This document shows, piece after piece, positions 45,443 through 57,581 of a stretch of DNA of 64,000 bases. Source of the DNA: Seiridium cupressi (taxonomy: Eukaryota; Ascomycota; Sordariomycetes; Amphisphaeriales; Sporocadaceae); the NCBI GenBank assembly GCA_036674765.1, contig JARVKI010000005.1, positions 1 through 64,000 on the forward strand, in the 5' to 3' direction. The first letter of the stretch is position 1, and every line of letters starts with the position of its first letter. The notes below the pieces were generated by a model. The model saw only the letters and a program-made list of their open reading frames with translations. It ran no database searches and was not told the DNA's origin. The position numbers and the translations under genes were made by a program.

Positions 45443-46836
45443 ATGGTGCGAACCTTGAGTGCACTTCACCTTGTCGCTTTGTCCTTGCCGGCATTGGCAA
45501 CCGAGATGGAACACCTCGCCAGACAAACGTCACCAGCAGAACGATTCGATCAAGCCATTGCGCCACGAGCTCCTCAAGCAACACCACCACCACAGGCGCG
45601 ATGGGCTGGGGTGGACGCAGACGTACTTTTTGGCCGACAAGCATCCTTGGGATCAGACACATGTGGTTACATCTCGGGCACTGACAGTGGGTGGTTTGTA
45701 GTTCCTATATAAGGGCTAGTATTCTGACATTGGAAATTAGGCTTCTATCCTTTGACGTGCGGTAGCGGTTATACCGCAAGCAACTTCCAGAGTTATTTCA
45801 TGTCCCGTATAGCCTGTTTCGGGAGTTTACCCGGCTCCTTATTAAGCGTTTCTGCTCTTGAAATGTGGTTTCTGACTCCGGATAATTCGCCAAGTATGTT
45901 CGAAAAAACAATTACTGACTTGAGGTGTTGTAGTGTACGAACTCTGGAAGTTATCGCGGATGCTGTAGGAACACTGCATGCTCGGCCTCCACTGGTTATT
46001 TAACGACATGTTATGATGCTACAGCAACCGAATGCTCAGCTTCCAGCGTTGGGGTGAATACTCGTTGCTGGTAGGTCTTTCAGTATTGATATGGCAGCCT
46101 GTTACCGTCTCTGACACGATGGCAGCACTTACTCCGCAAGCTACCCCTACTGTCTCACATATTTATGGTCCACGACGGCATCCCCAGGCAACGTCTTCAC
46201 CAAGTTCAACTGCGATGCATCGGCTTTCTCGGGTCAATACTTCCTCGCAGCAGAAACGCCCTCGACTACGACAACAAGCTCATCCACAAGCACTAGCGGC
46301 ACCAGCTCCTCAAGTACCACGAGCTCCTCGCCTGTATCAGCTCCGACCCCATCCTCCAGCACTCCGTCATCGAATAGCGGCTCCAGCAACACAGGCGCCA
46401 TTGTCGGCGGTGTCATCGGCGGTGTAGCAGTTCTGGCACTTATTGCTTTTGGCATATGGTTCTTCCTCCGTAAGAAAAGCAACATCCCCCGCAACAGCCC
46501 CAGATGGCCCAATCTGCAGGCTACCCGTCGCCGCCTCCGCCAGGTGCGCCCGGCTACGATCCTCGATATAGCTATGTCGGTGCGCATGGCCAGCTCAGCC
46601 CCTCAGCACCAACATACCCTTCTCCAAGTGGAAGTCCGGCACAATTCTATGGTGGACAGCCTGGCAATGGACATGAGTCTTGGCAAGGTCAAGGACAGCA
46701 AGGATACATGTATCCTGAGAACACTGGTCATACAATGCCACCCACTCAACAGGCCGAATTTGGCACAGTTGGTGAGCGTGGGGCGAAGGGCCCAGCTGAG
46801 GTTGATAGCGGAGTGAACCGGGCGGAGCTCGCGTAA
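45443..46836 (+). CDS. Cys-rich single-pass membrane protein (sensor-like), apparent frameshift
   Basis: Begins with a signal peptide (MVRTLSALHLVALSLPALA). After a 54-bp intron (45687-45740) come Cys-rich segments (FYPLTCGSGYTASNFQSYF; later RGCCRNTACSAST and TTCYDATATECSAS), another intron at about 46071-46129, PYCLTYLW, a Ser/Thr-rich stalk, and a transmembrane helix (GAIVGGVIGGVAVLALIAFG) at about 46398-46465. The Pro/Gly/Gln-rich cytoplasmic tail MAQSAGYPSPPPPGAPGYD...GVNRAELA lies in a different frame. A single base missing in the C run at 46486-46490 would explain it. The stretch 45800-45930 also fails to read cleanly. The architecture recalls fungal wall-stress sensor-like proteins. 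It is a young pseudogene, a mis-assembled homopolymer, or a gene with unrecognised splicing. Confidence 0.6.
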
Positions 46837-47390
46837 AATCGTGACCAGAAAATATTCGACGTATTATGCATTATGACGGTTACTCGGGATAGATGTGATA
46901 TTGCCATTTTTTGCGTGGCGGACGCCAAAAGTTGGCATACTAAGTTGACCGCTGGCACTAGCACTAGAGTAAACATACTCTGAATATAGTAAACTGTTGC
47001 ATTATTATCGAAGCCGTGTAAATGCGCAATGTACATTGCCAAAATAGATTTTCGATGATCATATAATGCGGTTGGAAGTGGTTCGTTCCTTTCGCCTTAG
47101 TAACCATGCTTGAGATGAGCGGAGCATAACCCGCCCCTTGGTTTCCAAATGCGCTACTACAGATAACCATGCTAGAAAGTTTAGCCATAATAGCAGCTTA
47201 GGGTTGACATTATAAAATCTTATTGATGGCATAGTAAATCATAATAGAAGCATTTTGCACCCCCATCCAGCAGGGCAGGTCCAATTTCATAAAATCCAGA
47301 TTTCGCATCCTTGTGAACAAGAGACTACCATACTCTGACGCTAAACATTGATCCCAGAAGTACACAATTCGAACCTTGACGTTGGTTTCA
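46837..47390. other. intergenic between convergent genes
   Basis: 3' regions of the membrane protein gene and the cutinase gene. Nothing else recognised. Confidence 0.5.
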
Positions 47391-48129
47391 TCAGGCAAGC
47401 TTACTCTGGATAAAGCTTACAGCCTCCGGCACACTTCCAGAGTAGTCGAGATGCGCGCTCGTGATGATCAACGTTCCATTACACACCTCATCACCAGTGT
47501 TGCATATAATCAGCGTCTTCGAGGGATCAAAGTTGGGGATCTGGCCGCCATCCTGCTCCTTCAGAGTATCGCCAAACGTCACTGCCGCCGCGATCTGGGC
47601 TTTCACGGCATCGGAAAGAGTGGAGACCGAGTCGTGCACCATGGCGGCGCCTTGGCTATAGCCAGACACGACAAGTTGTGCGTCTGGGCACTGTGTGGCG
47701 GCCAGGGTGATGTTTGCGGCCATCTCTGGTGGGTACTCGGGGTTGGTACGCTCCGTGTAGAGGTTGTCCACAAGAGCAGCGGGATAGTTGATGCCCTGCG
47801 CGGCCACGACGTCGTCGCCGAGGGCAGCCTTCAGTTGCGAGACCAGTTGAGGCCCCGGATTATCTCCCTGTGCAGCCATGTAAGCGTGCTGGCCCTTTGT
47901 TTAGAACAGATCATAGTCAGGAACATACAACGTTGCCGGGTTGGTCAGTGCCACGTGCGAAAAAAAGAATGACATCGCGACAACCGTCGTCGTAGAACTC
48001 ATTCTCAGTGGTATCGCCCGACTGACGAACTTCAAGAACTTCAACGTCCAAAGGCGTCGACGCAGGGACAGGCGTACCAGAGACGGAAATGGCCAAAACA
48101 AGGGCTAGAACAATGATGAATGACTGCAT
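47391..48129 (-). CDS. cutinase (secreted serine esterase)
   Basis: Hydrolyses ester bonds of plant cutin, and also suberin-like or short esters in related enzymes. Two exons, 48129-47929 and 47867-47391, with a 61-bp intron (GTATGT donor), encode 225 residues, the usual cutinase size. A signal peptide (MQSFIIVLALVLAISVSG) and short propeptide precede the mature domain. The oxyanion-side ILFFARGTDQPGN, the nucleophile Ser near 138 in GYSQG, the Asp near 193 in TGDEVC and the His near 206 in SAHLDY form the catalytic triad. Four Cys in the expected places fit the two conserved disulfides. Intact. Its presence fits a plant-associated or saprotrophic lifestyle. Confidence 0.93.
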
Positions 48130-50056
48130 CTTGCCAATGTGAAGTGAGAGTGCGGACTCATGAGCAGGGCAAATCAACAACCCGATGACCAGCTGGACTC
48201 GGAGCTACCAAGCCTGACCGTCTCTCGAGAAGAAGACATGTTACTGATGTGAGGGAGCAATTTATAGACTGTCGTCGGCAAGTTACCGTACCCTCGCCAA
48301 GACATTCAGATGTTGCGGGGTGCATCAAAGTTGCATTATACTCCAAAACCGGATTCAGGTCCCACCAATAGGCGTCCTCCAACACTTCCCCACGATGGCA
48401 TTATGGCATGTGCCACAGCCAGGGGTCTATGGGGGATTTTCGGCATATATCTGATCAATGCGTTGATCCCTCACGGGAGCCTCCTGACGCGTTATCATGG
48501 TGGTGACGATCATACCCTCCACAATGCATACTAATTTCCGCTGCTTGATGCACGCCGACTAGCACGTGCTTGCTCCTCAAAGCGATTCCTAGCGAGTGGT
48601 GCAAATCTCCAGTCAGACAGCGTTAACCATCCTCGTGGCGGTGTTTTGACATTCATGTAACTTTAAATTCTCTAATACGACCTGCAGAATTGGTATACGC
48701 CAAGCGAGATTGATACATGGGACGGGAGCGAGTTGAAGGTAATAGCCACGATTGTGATGAATAACAACGCTGATCGTCTAACGTGTGAAACGCTAGTCCA
48801 GTGAAACTTATACAGTTAAAAGGGCCGAACTCTACGAGAATGATGCTGGGTTGTTATGAGACGCTCTGGAAATTTTAGTGGGGGCCACCTGAAAAACATG
48901 CCCGCACTTTGAAACCAATTCCCTAGCCTCAGGTAAATTATATTTTGAATCTAAACCAACCACATGCACTAAAAGAAGGCACTCATTGCAAATTATAAAT
49001 ACTCTCATCACATCGTTTTCACATTCTGCACGGAACTATATACTGGAATTCGAAGAGGCTGAAAGTATTGTTGCGTGTGGAAGTCTCGCTCCGGCGTTCG
49101 GCGAGATAACAATAACTACTCTCTGTTCCATGTCTCATCTCTGATGGTGTCATCGTACGATGGCAGCGTAGCGCCATTGAAATGCTTACCAGCTCTTGTA
49201 TAAGCTCACAATTGGCCAGTATGCGATGCTTTGAGGTTATGGAACCAGGTAATGCAGATAAGCCCAGGGTGTTACTTGGCAAATAGACACCGCTTCTCCA
49301 AGCTGACAACAAAGTCACTAGTCTCGAAAGTTGGTCCTCTAATAGTATCTGACTCATTGGGCCTGTAGCAGTAGTATTCACTCAGCCTTATGCGGTGTAG
49401 CCGGTGACTCCTGCGTGTCAGAGATGACTCCGACCTAAGACTACTCTTTTAATATTATTCATAAACGATTAGGTTGCAAAACAAGAATCTTCACAAAACA
49501 TAAGTAAAAATGAAAAGAAGAGAACATGTTTATGTAATAGCTATATTAATTCGTAGCACGCTAGAATAGATGAATACCCGCACATCCTATAAAAAGATTA
49601 AAAGGTAATTAAAAACAAAATCGTATGGACTAATATAGAATGATACAGCTTAATATGAGACAAGTTAATACGTAAAAGGTGTAGGATATGCTAACATTAT
49701 ATGGAGGCATGTTTAACCCTATACCAGTTTCGACAGTGTTCTACTGTCCAAATGCACCCAGTGAGAACCAATGCGCGGTGTGCTAGTACCTTCTTGGCGA
49801 CCAGTATATAAGCATCGCCACATATCAGCGAGCATCTTTGACTCAAGATATTTATAACTGTGTTTTCCAATGGTTTTTAGCTTTGTATTATAATAATGCT
49901 TCGCAAAGATGGCTAAGCCACTCTGCTACTCAGAATATAAAACCCGCTAAGACATAAAGCGTCTAATATCTTGACTAATCTAAGGCTTTACAATCACTGT
50001 CACGTATCTTTATATTTTGTCAACCTGGAAGCAAATAACCTACACCATTAGTCACT
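48130..50056. other. gene-poor region, cutinase upstream
   Basis: 1.9 kb without a supported gene; AT-rich between 49440 and 50040. A 120-codon frame at 49019-49381 (minus) has no recognisable domain. Confidence 0.5.
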
Positions 50057-50766
50057 ATGTCAATTATCACAAGCCTTCGAAATGCCTTTCACTCAGAACG
50101 ACTGCTTACAGAGCCATGGAAGACTCGGGAGCAGAAAAGGCTTGGTTTTATTGACAGACGCAAAGCGACGGGTTTTTGACCTCAACCATGAAGAGCCGCA
50201 TTGTGGCTCCCCAGAGTCGAAAGACCAGCGATTCAAACTGGAAGAGATCCAGATGTTGTCCCCGGGCGTAATCATCTGTCTGCCCGCCAACAGCGGTGAG
50301 ACCTCGGAGCCGGTGTCCGTTGGACTCATGTGGGGTGGACGAGGACGGGGGTGGCAAATGATATTACCACCATCGAGTCGCAAACTTGTCGCTGTTATTA
50401 TCGGCCGACTACGAAAATCAGGGATGTGGAGGGGAAGCCATTCGATGGGCTCTCGATCGGGCATTCGAAAGGGCGAACATGCATTCCGTCGGTCTGGTCT
50501 GCCTGGAGTACAATGAGCGGGCGAGCCATTTGTACCAGAAGCTAGGATTTGTCCTCGAAGGCCGGTTTATAAATGTTGATTACTAAGGTCGAAGATGGTG
50601 GGATCTCTTATTGTACTCGATGTTGGATCACGAATGGACCATTCTGTACCCGAAGCAAGGGGCAGTGACTGCTCCTTCCACCACTGACGAACCAAATGAT
50701 AACATAAAGCGAGGGATCATGAGCTTTGACTTTCATGATAGTTTACATACATGTAGCTATAACTAG
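50057..50766 (+). pseudogene. GNAT acetyltransferase pseudogene
   Basis: Fragments of a RimJ-like GNAT N-acetyltransferase in sequence order. FHSERLL opens the protein at 50057. A one-base shift at about 50105 leads to the next segment, which meets TGA near 50150. A further frame carries VIICLPANSGETSEPVSVGL. The acetyl-CoA-binding part SADYENQGCGGEAIRWALDRA, with NERASHLYQKLGFVLEGR, reads from about 50386. A stop at 50584-50586 then precedes GRRWWDLLLYSMLDHEW, the conserved end of the family. At least two frameshifts and two stops, so not functional. Confidence 0.7.
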
Positions 50767-51366
50767 AAATCAATAATCTTCTTCCCCACTACAACCCTAC
50801 CGATGCGACTCTGAGAGGTAGGTTCATCATCATTCGTCGCTCCTGCTCAAATAAAGTTTTCAACCCTCCGCCCGTTCAAGTTCCATCGGGACAACTACCT
50901 ACGTATATTTAGCACAACTATATTTCACCTCTCTCTAGACAAATTTCTCCCATTGGAGTTAATCATTCGCCGCTCTTGCCCAACTATAATCATCAACGCT
51001 CCCTCTATCCGAGTTTTATCGGGTCAACTGGATTTCAGTACACAGACTCATCTCTCCTCGCACACGTTTCCTCCAATCAAACTTAACTTTTCACGAACTA
51101 CATTCAGTTGAAAGAACTTGATTCTCTCCAGATTCTCTTCAAAATCCCTACATCTTTATCCTCCTCGGACATCGCATTTCGCAAATGTTTGGGTCTCGCG
51201 AGCCCTACATGATTCCTAGCTTTTCTAAGTTTTTACACTATCGCGATCTCTTGACCGTCCATCACTTGAGATTCCTCTGAGGTCCACAACAAAATTTAAA
51301 ATTACCTCATTCTCATTAACATCTTCAACTACCATCTCCTAATCTTTCCCCGAAAAACATTTCAGG
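50767..51366. other. C/T-rich upstream region
   Basis: Pyrimidine-rich segments from about 50900 to 51366, a pattern common just before fungal start codons. No gene. Confidence 0.4.
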
Positions 51367-51888
51367 ATGGCGCCAATACATTCATCCCGTCCAATAAAGA
51401 CGACCGCTACAAAGACCGACGAAAACGATAGAGCGCAGGATAGGCTAATTATCCACATCCGGGGTCTCAAAACAGCGTCCATCGCCTCGAATAGACGCAC
51501 CTCCGGTAGCCATAGGTTATCAGTCCGAGTTCAGGACATCACGGCCGATACCACCACCGTAGCCGGTGTGGTCCGTGATACCGAGGACGACAGAGACGTT
51601 ATTAGCGAGCCCGGTAGTACCGACGGCAGCGATACAGGCGGTAGTCTAGCCGAATTCATCAGCGAAGATGGAGAGGATAAAGGCAGCATGTCATATGTGA
51701 CGGATGGATCAGGAACTAGAAGCGATATCGACGAAGGTAGCAGCAGCGGAGATAACGATAATGGCGACGATATCAACAATCACCAATGTGAAGAGGCAGC
51801 TGCAGGCACTAGTAACAGTCCTATCGTGATAAACGAAGATGAGGCACCTCTAGGCACGAGCGGAAATCCTGTTATGGTTGATAATTAG
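51367..51888 (+). CDS. acidic low-complexity hypothetical protein (173 aa)
   Basis: Single frame of 173 residues. The N-terminal third is basic and Thr/Ser-rich, the middle is strongly acidic with Asp/Gly/Ser (TDGSDTGGSLAEFISEDGED), and the end carries two related short motifs (SPIVINEDEAPLGT and NPVMVDN). Such hydrophobic VIN/VMVD cores flanked by acids resemble SUMO-interacting motifs, but that is inference. No structured domain, signal peptide or membrane helix. A long C/T-rich leader supports it being a real gene. Could be a truncated or orphan gene. Confidence 0.5.
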   Translation: MAPIHSSRPIKTTATKTDENDRAQDRLIIHIRGLKTASIASNRRTSGSHRLSVRVQDITADTTTVAGVVRDTEDDRDVISEPGSTDGSDTGGSLAEFISEDGEDKGSMSYVTDGSGTRSDIDEGSSSGDNDNGDDINNHQCEEAAAGTSNSPIVINEDEAPLGTSGNPVMVDN

Positions 51889-52827
51889 GAAGGCACGTTA
51901 GGAAATACCTGATGTTGTAAGCTTTGGTCGACCGTGAAATGTTTCTGGTCAAGATCGGACGCGTTGCGTATCTGGGTGATAAGATGAGACTGGTTGAGTT
52001 GATCTGGAGCTCTACTAGGTCCTTACGATGGTGATATGCGACGGTAGTGGCAGCATTAAACAATCATAGTGATATATACACATCATTAGCATTGACTTTC
52101 GGAGTGATAATATGATTAAGTGGGTTTAGTTAGCAACAAAAGAGTACACGAGAACCTGAGCGTCGTATTTTGAAATTCCCGAGTTTATAGGATTGTGCAA
52201 TTTTAATTTGCCTGTCGTTGAATATACTTACAATTGCGAATGTGTTTCGTCGGACCCATAGGTCTATTCCATGATTGCGATGAAATCATCATAAACCGCC
52301 CAAATCGCAGTGGCAGTTCCGAAAAGAATATATCGACCTTACGTAGTAAATCGTATCGAGATTGACTATTTCTGGGAATACTTGTCTAGTGGAGGATGGA
52401 GTAAAGGATAGATACCTATTCAGCTAGATATTACTGATGACGTTGCTGTTACCTCTTTTCAGAATTTACACACAACACTCATAGACATATACACTTTATA
52501 GAATTGATAGCAGTTTGTTTTCTTATTTATTTGCTTCAGCTCTCTGTAAGGGGTGGACAGTGCTATGCTAAATGCCTACGAATATACCCTTTGAAGGGAT
52601 TCAAATTAGACAATAGCTACGTGAGATGGCTATATGCTAAAGCGCTAAAGCCTCGTAGCAACCAGCTTAGTCTAGGCTTGATATATAGCAAAATGTAGGA
52701 GCTGAAACACGTTACCAATCCCCTGATGCAGTGGAACAAATATGCGCTATTGGACGACTCTAGGGCGCCCGTTGCCATGAGATGAATCCCATGCCTAACC
52801 ATGCATGCCAAACCCCGGCCTACCCGC
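51889..52827. other. intergenic, no supported gene
   Basis: AT-leaning DNA downstream of the acidic protein gene and 3' to the helicase gene. Nothing recognised. Confidence 0.5.
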
Positions 52828-55800
52828 CTAAGGCTTCCCAAAGTCCTGGTCAAAAATGCGTTGCCAAACGTCCAACCACTTCTCTTGCTGGGCTGTGACA
52901 AGCTTGCCCGGCATCTTAAAAGATCGTGTGAGGATGTCGCGAAGTCGTGTCCGCAATACCTTGATCACGAGCATGACTTTCCAGTCAGGCACGCTGAAGC
53001 GAGCACGATTGCCGTCGAGTATGATGACACCGGCGTACATCTACAACATGAGTCAGACGTGGATCTGGAGAAACGAGGTATACGAGGACTTACATCAATT
53101 CGAACATCGCCGCAGAGAAGAGCGATGGCGAAGTTCTCGACTGCGGTGGTTTCATGCGCATTAAGAAATCTATATAATTGTTAGTAAAAGTTTTGAAGCG
53201 AATCTAAAGTGGAGTCTTACTGCTTAGACTGCATAATGTTATAATATGACAGCCACTTCAATTCCAAGCGCCCCTTGTTGACGCTCGACGGGTGCAGACT
53301 GATGCTTTGGTTGTTGCTCACGTTGCGCCAACCTTTGTTCTCGCGCATAAGCAACTTCGGGTAGAAGCTCCAGGTGATCACAGAGGCCGCGATGATATCA
53401 TTGTCACTATTGATGTTGACTCGTTGCGGCAACTCAAAGAACTGTCGGCGTCTACTAGCATATCGCATACGGTTCAGAGTTCGTCGCTCATCTTCCGTCA
53501 ATTGTAGGAAGTTGGAATCGACGAGCGATACCAAGAGTTGACCTTTCAGGTCTTCGATGTTTGAAAGTGTCTGAGATGACAGAAAGTTCTTCTTGCAGTA
53601 TTGGAATTCATGTGACTGAGTTTGCAGGACGTTCTTCCATCCAAGGTACGCGTTGTATACCGTCAAAAGATCAGAGTCTGCTCTTCTAAAGGCCTTGCGT
53701 GCTTGGTCGGCTAGCGAGCGTTGTCCGAATGGCGCAGAGAAAGGTGATTTCGAGGAAAGAATGGCCGCACAAGTGATAGCCATATCCAGGCATTTGAAAA
53801 TGGTGCCCTGCAAGATGAGTTTCCCGAGGAACACATCGAGAGGGATTCGTGCGAGCTGAGCACCAAGTGGTGTTAGTTCCTCATTAGCCGTTAAAGCGCG
53901 CACGTCAACAAGAGCATCGATAGCCCGACGGATGTTCTTGGCAGACGGTGGGTCAAGTGCCTCTGCCAAAGTCTCTTCGATCCCACCGATCTTGCATACC
54001 TTGACGCGCATAGCCAAGTCCTGGAGAGAGAGCCGCAACATCTCAGGGGTCTGCTGGTCGCTCATGAGATTGTCGTGACGGTGCTTGGTGAACATATGGA
54101 AGCAGAGACCTTCTTGAACACGACCGGCTCGGCCACGGCGCTGTTTGGCATTCGCACGTGAGATGAACGTGTCGATTAGCCGCGAGAGTTGTCTCTTTTC
54201 GTCGAATCTGGATTCTCGATGCTTGCCAGTGTCAATCACACATGTGACGTCGGGAATGGTGATACCAGTCTCGGCAATGTTGGTGGCCAACACCACTTTT
54301 CTGAATCCCGGAGGGGGCTCCTCAAACGCTCGCTCCTGGTCCTCTGTGGCTATTGTTGAATGAAGAGGAAAAATCTCCCAGGCGCGCTGGAAGAACGGAT
54401 CCCCTTGCAAGGCATCATTCAAGGCTCGAATTTCCGCAATACCTGGAAGGAACACCAGGATCGCTCTACTATAGTTCATCAAGTTCGGGTCGTTGGCGAC
54501 TTGTCTTATTAGTTGGACGATAAGCTCAAAGTCAATCTGGTATTCATCCACCATGGAAAGAGCGATACGTGTTCGCTGAGAGTACTGTCGCAAGTCTCGG
54601 GCCGCTTCAGTTGTCGAGTCGTGGTCCATCTCATTCTCTGCCGGATCATCATCCAGGTCGGTTGTCCTCTGGTTTGGATTATTCTGCTCAGGTGAATAAC
54701 CAGTAATCTCCAATGCATCTTCCAAGTACCTAACCTGGACAGGAAATGTGCGACCCGGAACGTTCAGTACCGGTGCGCCACCCATATACTTGGAGAACTT
54801 CTCGGCATCGACAGTGGCAGACATGAGAACCACTTTGAGATCCTTTCGACGCGCCAAGAGTTTCTTGAGTACGATAAGCAGGAAGTCGGACTCGATCGAA
54901 CGCTCGTGAACCTCATCGAGAACCAAATGAGTAATCTCACCAAGGTCGTTGGAGCCTTCAAGCATTCGCATAACTATACCAGTCGTGGCATACACTAGTC
55001 TTGTATCCCTGGAAGTCTTGGCCTCTAAGCGTATAGAGTAGCCGACTAAAGACCGCAGAGTTCCCAAATCGCCTCTACCTTCGCCAAGTTCTTCACTTAC
55101 TCGGCGGGCAAGAGAGATGGCAGAGATTCGGCGCGGCTCAGTACAATAGACCTTGCAAGGACGGCCCTGCTTCAATTGGTGTTCAAGGAGGAAGGAAGGC
55201 ACTTGAGTACTCTTGCCGCTATGGGCGGTAGTTAGTATCAGGTATAGGGCTAGACTGGCTTCCATCACTTACCATCCTGTCTCGCCACAGATGATGACCA
55301 CTTGGTTTTGATCAACAGCCTTAAGGACCTCTTCCTTGAAGGCCCACATGGGAAGCTGTTCACGAGACCTCTGCATTTTAGATTAGCGATTAGCGTGACG
55401 TATGCTTTCGGATTCCGTTGAAATACTCACCAGCATGTGCTGGAATCTAGGCGAGTTGAACTTCTCGAACCATATCCTTTGATAGAATTCGGGACTGATC
55501 GAGTGACTTTGGGCTCTGTCGAGGCTTGCTTGATCTCCGTGGCCATTTCCGTTGCGGTTCGCACCACGGCCCTTGAAAGCACTTTGAATAACAACACCTT
55601 CCTCTTCCTCCTGGTCTAGTCGTTGTCGGACCAGGGCGCGTAATGACTTGACAGTGGTACGATCCCCAGCGTCCAGTTGGTTCTTCCTAGCCTCCGCCAG
55701 CTCGGTCCATAGATCTCTCCACGTAGGCGGTAACCTCATAAACACTTTTTCTTCTTTGGAAGATCCGGAAATAGCAAATAGGGCAACTGTAGCGATATAG

Positions 55801-57581
55801 GCCTTCGACTGATCTTTTGTTGGAGTTGCGATAGTCGTCATTTGGAAGGAGAACTGAAGTGGATATATAAAAGGTTCGACATGCACAATGACAGGGGTTA
55901 TCAACTCCTGAGACTTGGACCAGGAAATAGTGATCATTTGTCGATTAGCAAATTGTGTCTCAAAGATGGTTTTGTAACTAATTTTCACGGCGGAGTCCCT
56001 AGCCAAAAGACGTCAGTAAGAGTTGCGGCGGTGGAAATTGGAGGACTTTGCTTACCTTGATCGGCATGCGGCTTCTAGAGCTGTCAAGGGACTAACACCA
56101 GTCCACTTCCCAAAATTACGGATGTAGAGTTTGGAACCATCGGCATTGTTGCTTACGCTGGTCGTTTTCCCGGTGATCGGATCTGTCTCCTCAATCGGAA
56201 GGCTAGCGAATAGATCAGACAGTGATTCGTCCTCATCAGTGTTGTCTTGTTGAAGAACCTCATCTGCCATTCTTTGCGCCTCTCTAGTGATGTCATCATC
56301 TGAAGCATCATCAGATGGAGCAAGAATGTCCTCGCTTGTCGACTCTGCTTCAGCCCTTTGCTTTTTGGCAGCAGCGAATTCCTGTTCCAAGAGGATCCTG
56401 TCCGATTGCCACTGTTGCTCGGCTAAAGGCTTATCGAATAGCGGATCTTGCTCGATACGGTCGACTTTGGCGATGAGTTTCGCCTCCCTCATTTCGTCTT
56501 CGGACGATAACGGTTCATTCGCAGCAGGAGCAGGGCCATTAGCTTCTCCTTTCTTCAAAGATCTAGACTTTTTTTCTGGCTGCCTCGATCGCGGTCGCTG
56601 AATGCGGAATAAGCTAGTTTTAATATCGAGATAGACGGGGATAAGATCGTCAGGCTCAATATCACTGTCACATGTAACCACAAGTTTCCGAGGGGAAGGC
56701 TCTCGGGATGATCTGGATTTGGAAACCCCGTTTTTTGAATTGGTGGAATCGCGTGCACCATTTTGGGGTTCGAGCAATCTGGGTGTCGTAGTGCCAGAAG
56801 GTAAAGGGCTGTCTTGAGGAGTTTCACTCGGTCGAGACAGCGCTTTGCTTCTTTGCTCATAATCGGGCAGCTCTTCTTTCAAGCATTCTCTTGCTAGCCA
56901 GTCAAGCGCCTCCTCTAGGCCCCAAATGCTTTCCTTCGCTGTGATACCTATGCTGGGTGCAATGTCCAGGACATGCTGCAGAACTGCTTGGACTCGTTCC
57001 TCAGGAAACCCAGCTGGTGAGAGAGTTTGCCACAGTGTCCAAAGTTTGACTGTTAGATCTTCTTCTGGCAGTAGCTTCCCAGGACTCGTGGAATCCGTAC
57101 CAAGGGACGATGAGGCGAAACGGCTTTCAGCTTTGATGATGTCCAATATCTGATCCATCAGCTCTTGCGGTAGCCATTTTCGGGTATTGATAGACTCGGC
57201 TTGGCCGCGAAGTAGGCGTCGATTGGTTTCAAGTCTCAGTTTCTGCCGTTGAGCATCTCTCTTCACATTGGAACCGTGCTTCTCAACCATGATCTGTAGT
57301 TCTGACTCTTCAAGTTGTCTTTCAAACTCTTCGGGACTCAACTCTTCCTTTTTGAGTGCTTCGGGTGAGAGATCGGAGGCCGTCGCAGCTGCAGTCGGAG
57401 CAGTACCTGGGACTTTCGCATCGGCTGGCAGTGATGATGTACCAGTGAGCTTCTGAGGCGTTGGATTGGGTTCGTCGGTACTGTCAATTCGGGTGACAGC
57501 TTTCGATGCCACTGAAGTGGTGGCAAAACCTCTTGCTGGATTGGCCGCAGGCTTGGCTTTCTTCTTCTTGGTTCCTGCCAT
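52828..57581 (-). CDS. RWD-containing DEVH-box RNA helicase (DHX57/DHX29/YLR419W type)
   Basis: Six exons, 57581-56056, 55998-55431, 55370-55273, 55218-53221, 53169-53094 and 53040-52828, give 1492 residues with all splices in phase. The N-terminus is Lys-rich (MAGTKKKKAKP) and largely disordered, with charged coils. Exon 2 holds an RWD-like domain (about 520-640). The helicase core follows: GETGCGKSTQ (motif I, about 728-737), TEPRRISA (Ia), DEVH (motif II, about 832-835), SATVDA (III), ATNIAETGITIPDV (V) and QRRGRAGRVQEG (VI). HA2 and OB-fold regions then follow, ending KWLDVWQRIFDQDFGKP. Relatives act on ribosomal initiation complexes or structured RNA. Intact. Head-to-head with GCN1. Confidence 0.93.

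Noticed and set aside
46470..46497. GTAAGA...ACAG as an intron that would restore the membrane protein frame
   Set aside because: Only 28 bp, shorter than any plausible fungal intron.
49019..49381. 120-codon minus-strand frame upstream of the GNAT relic
   Set aside because: No domain and no supporting leader or intron signals; could be a fragment of a transcription factor but not supportable.
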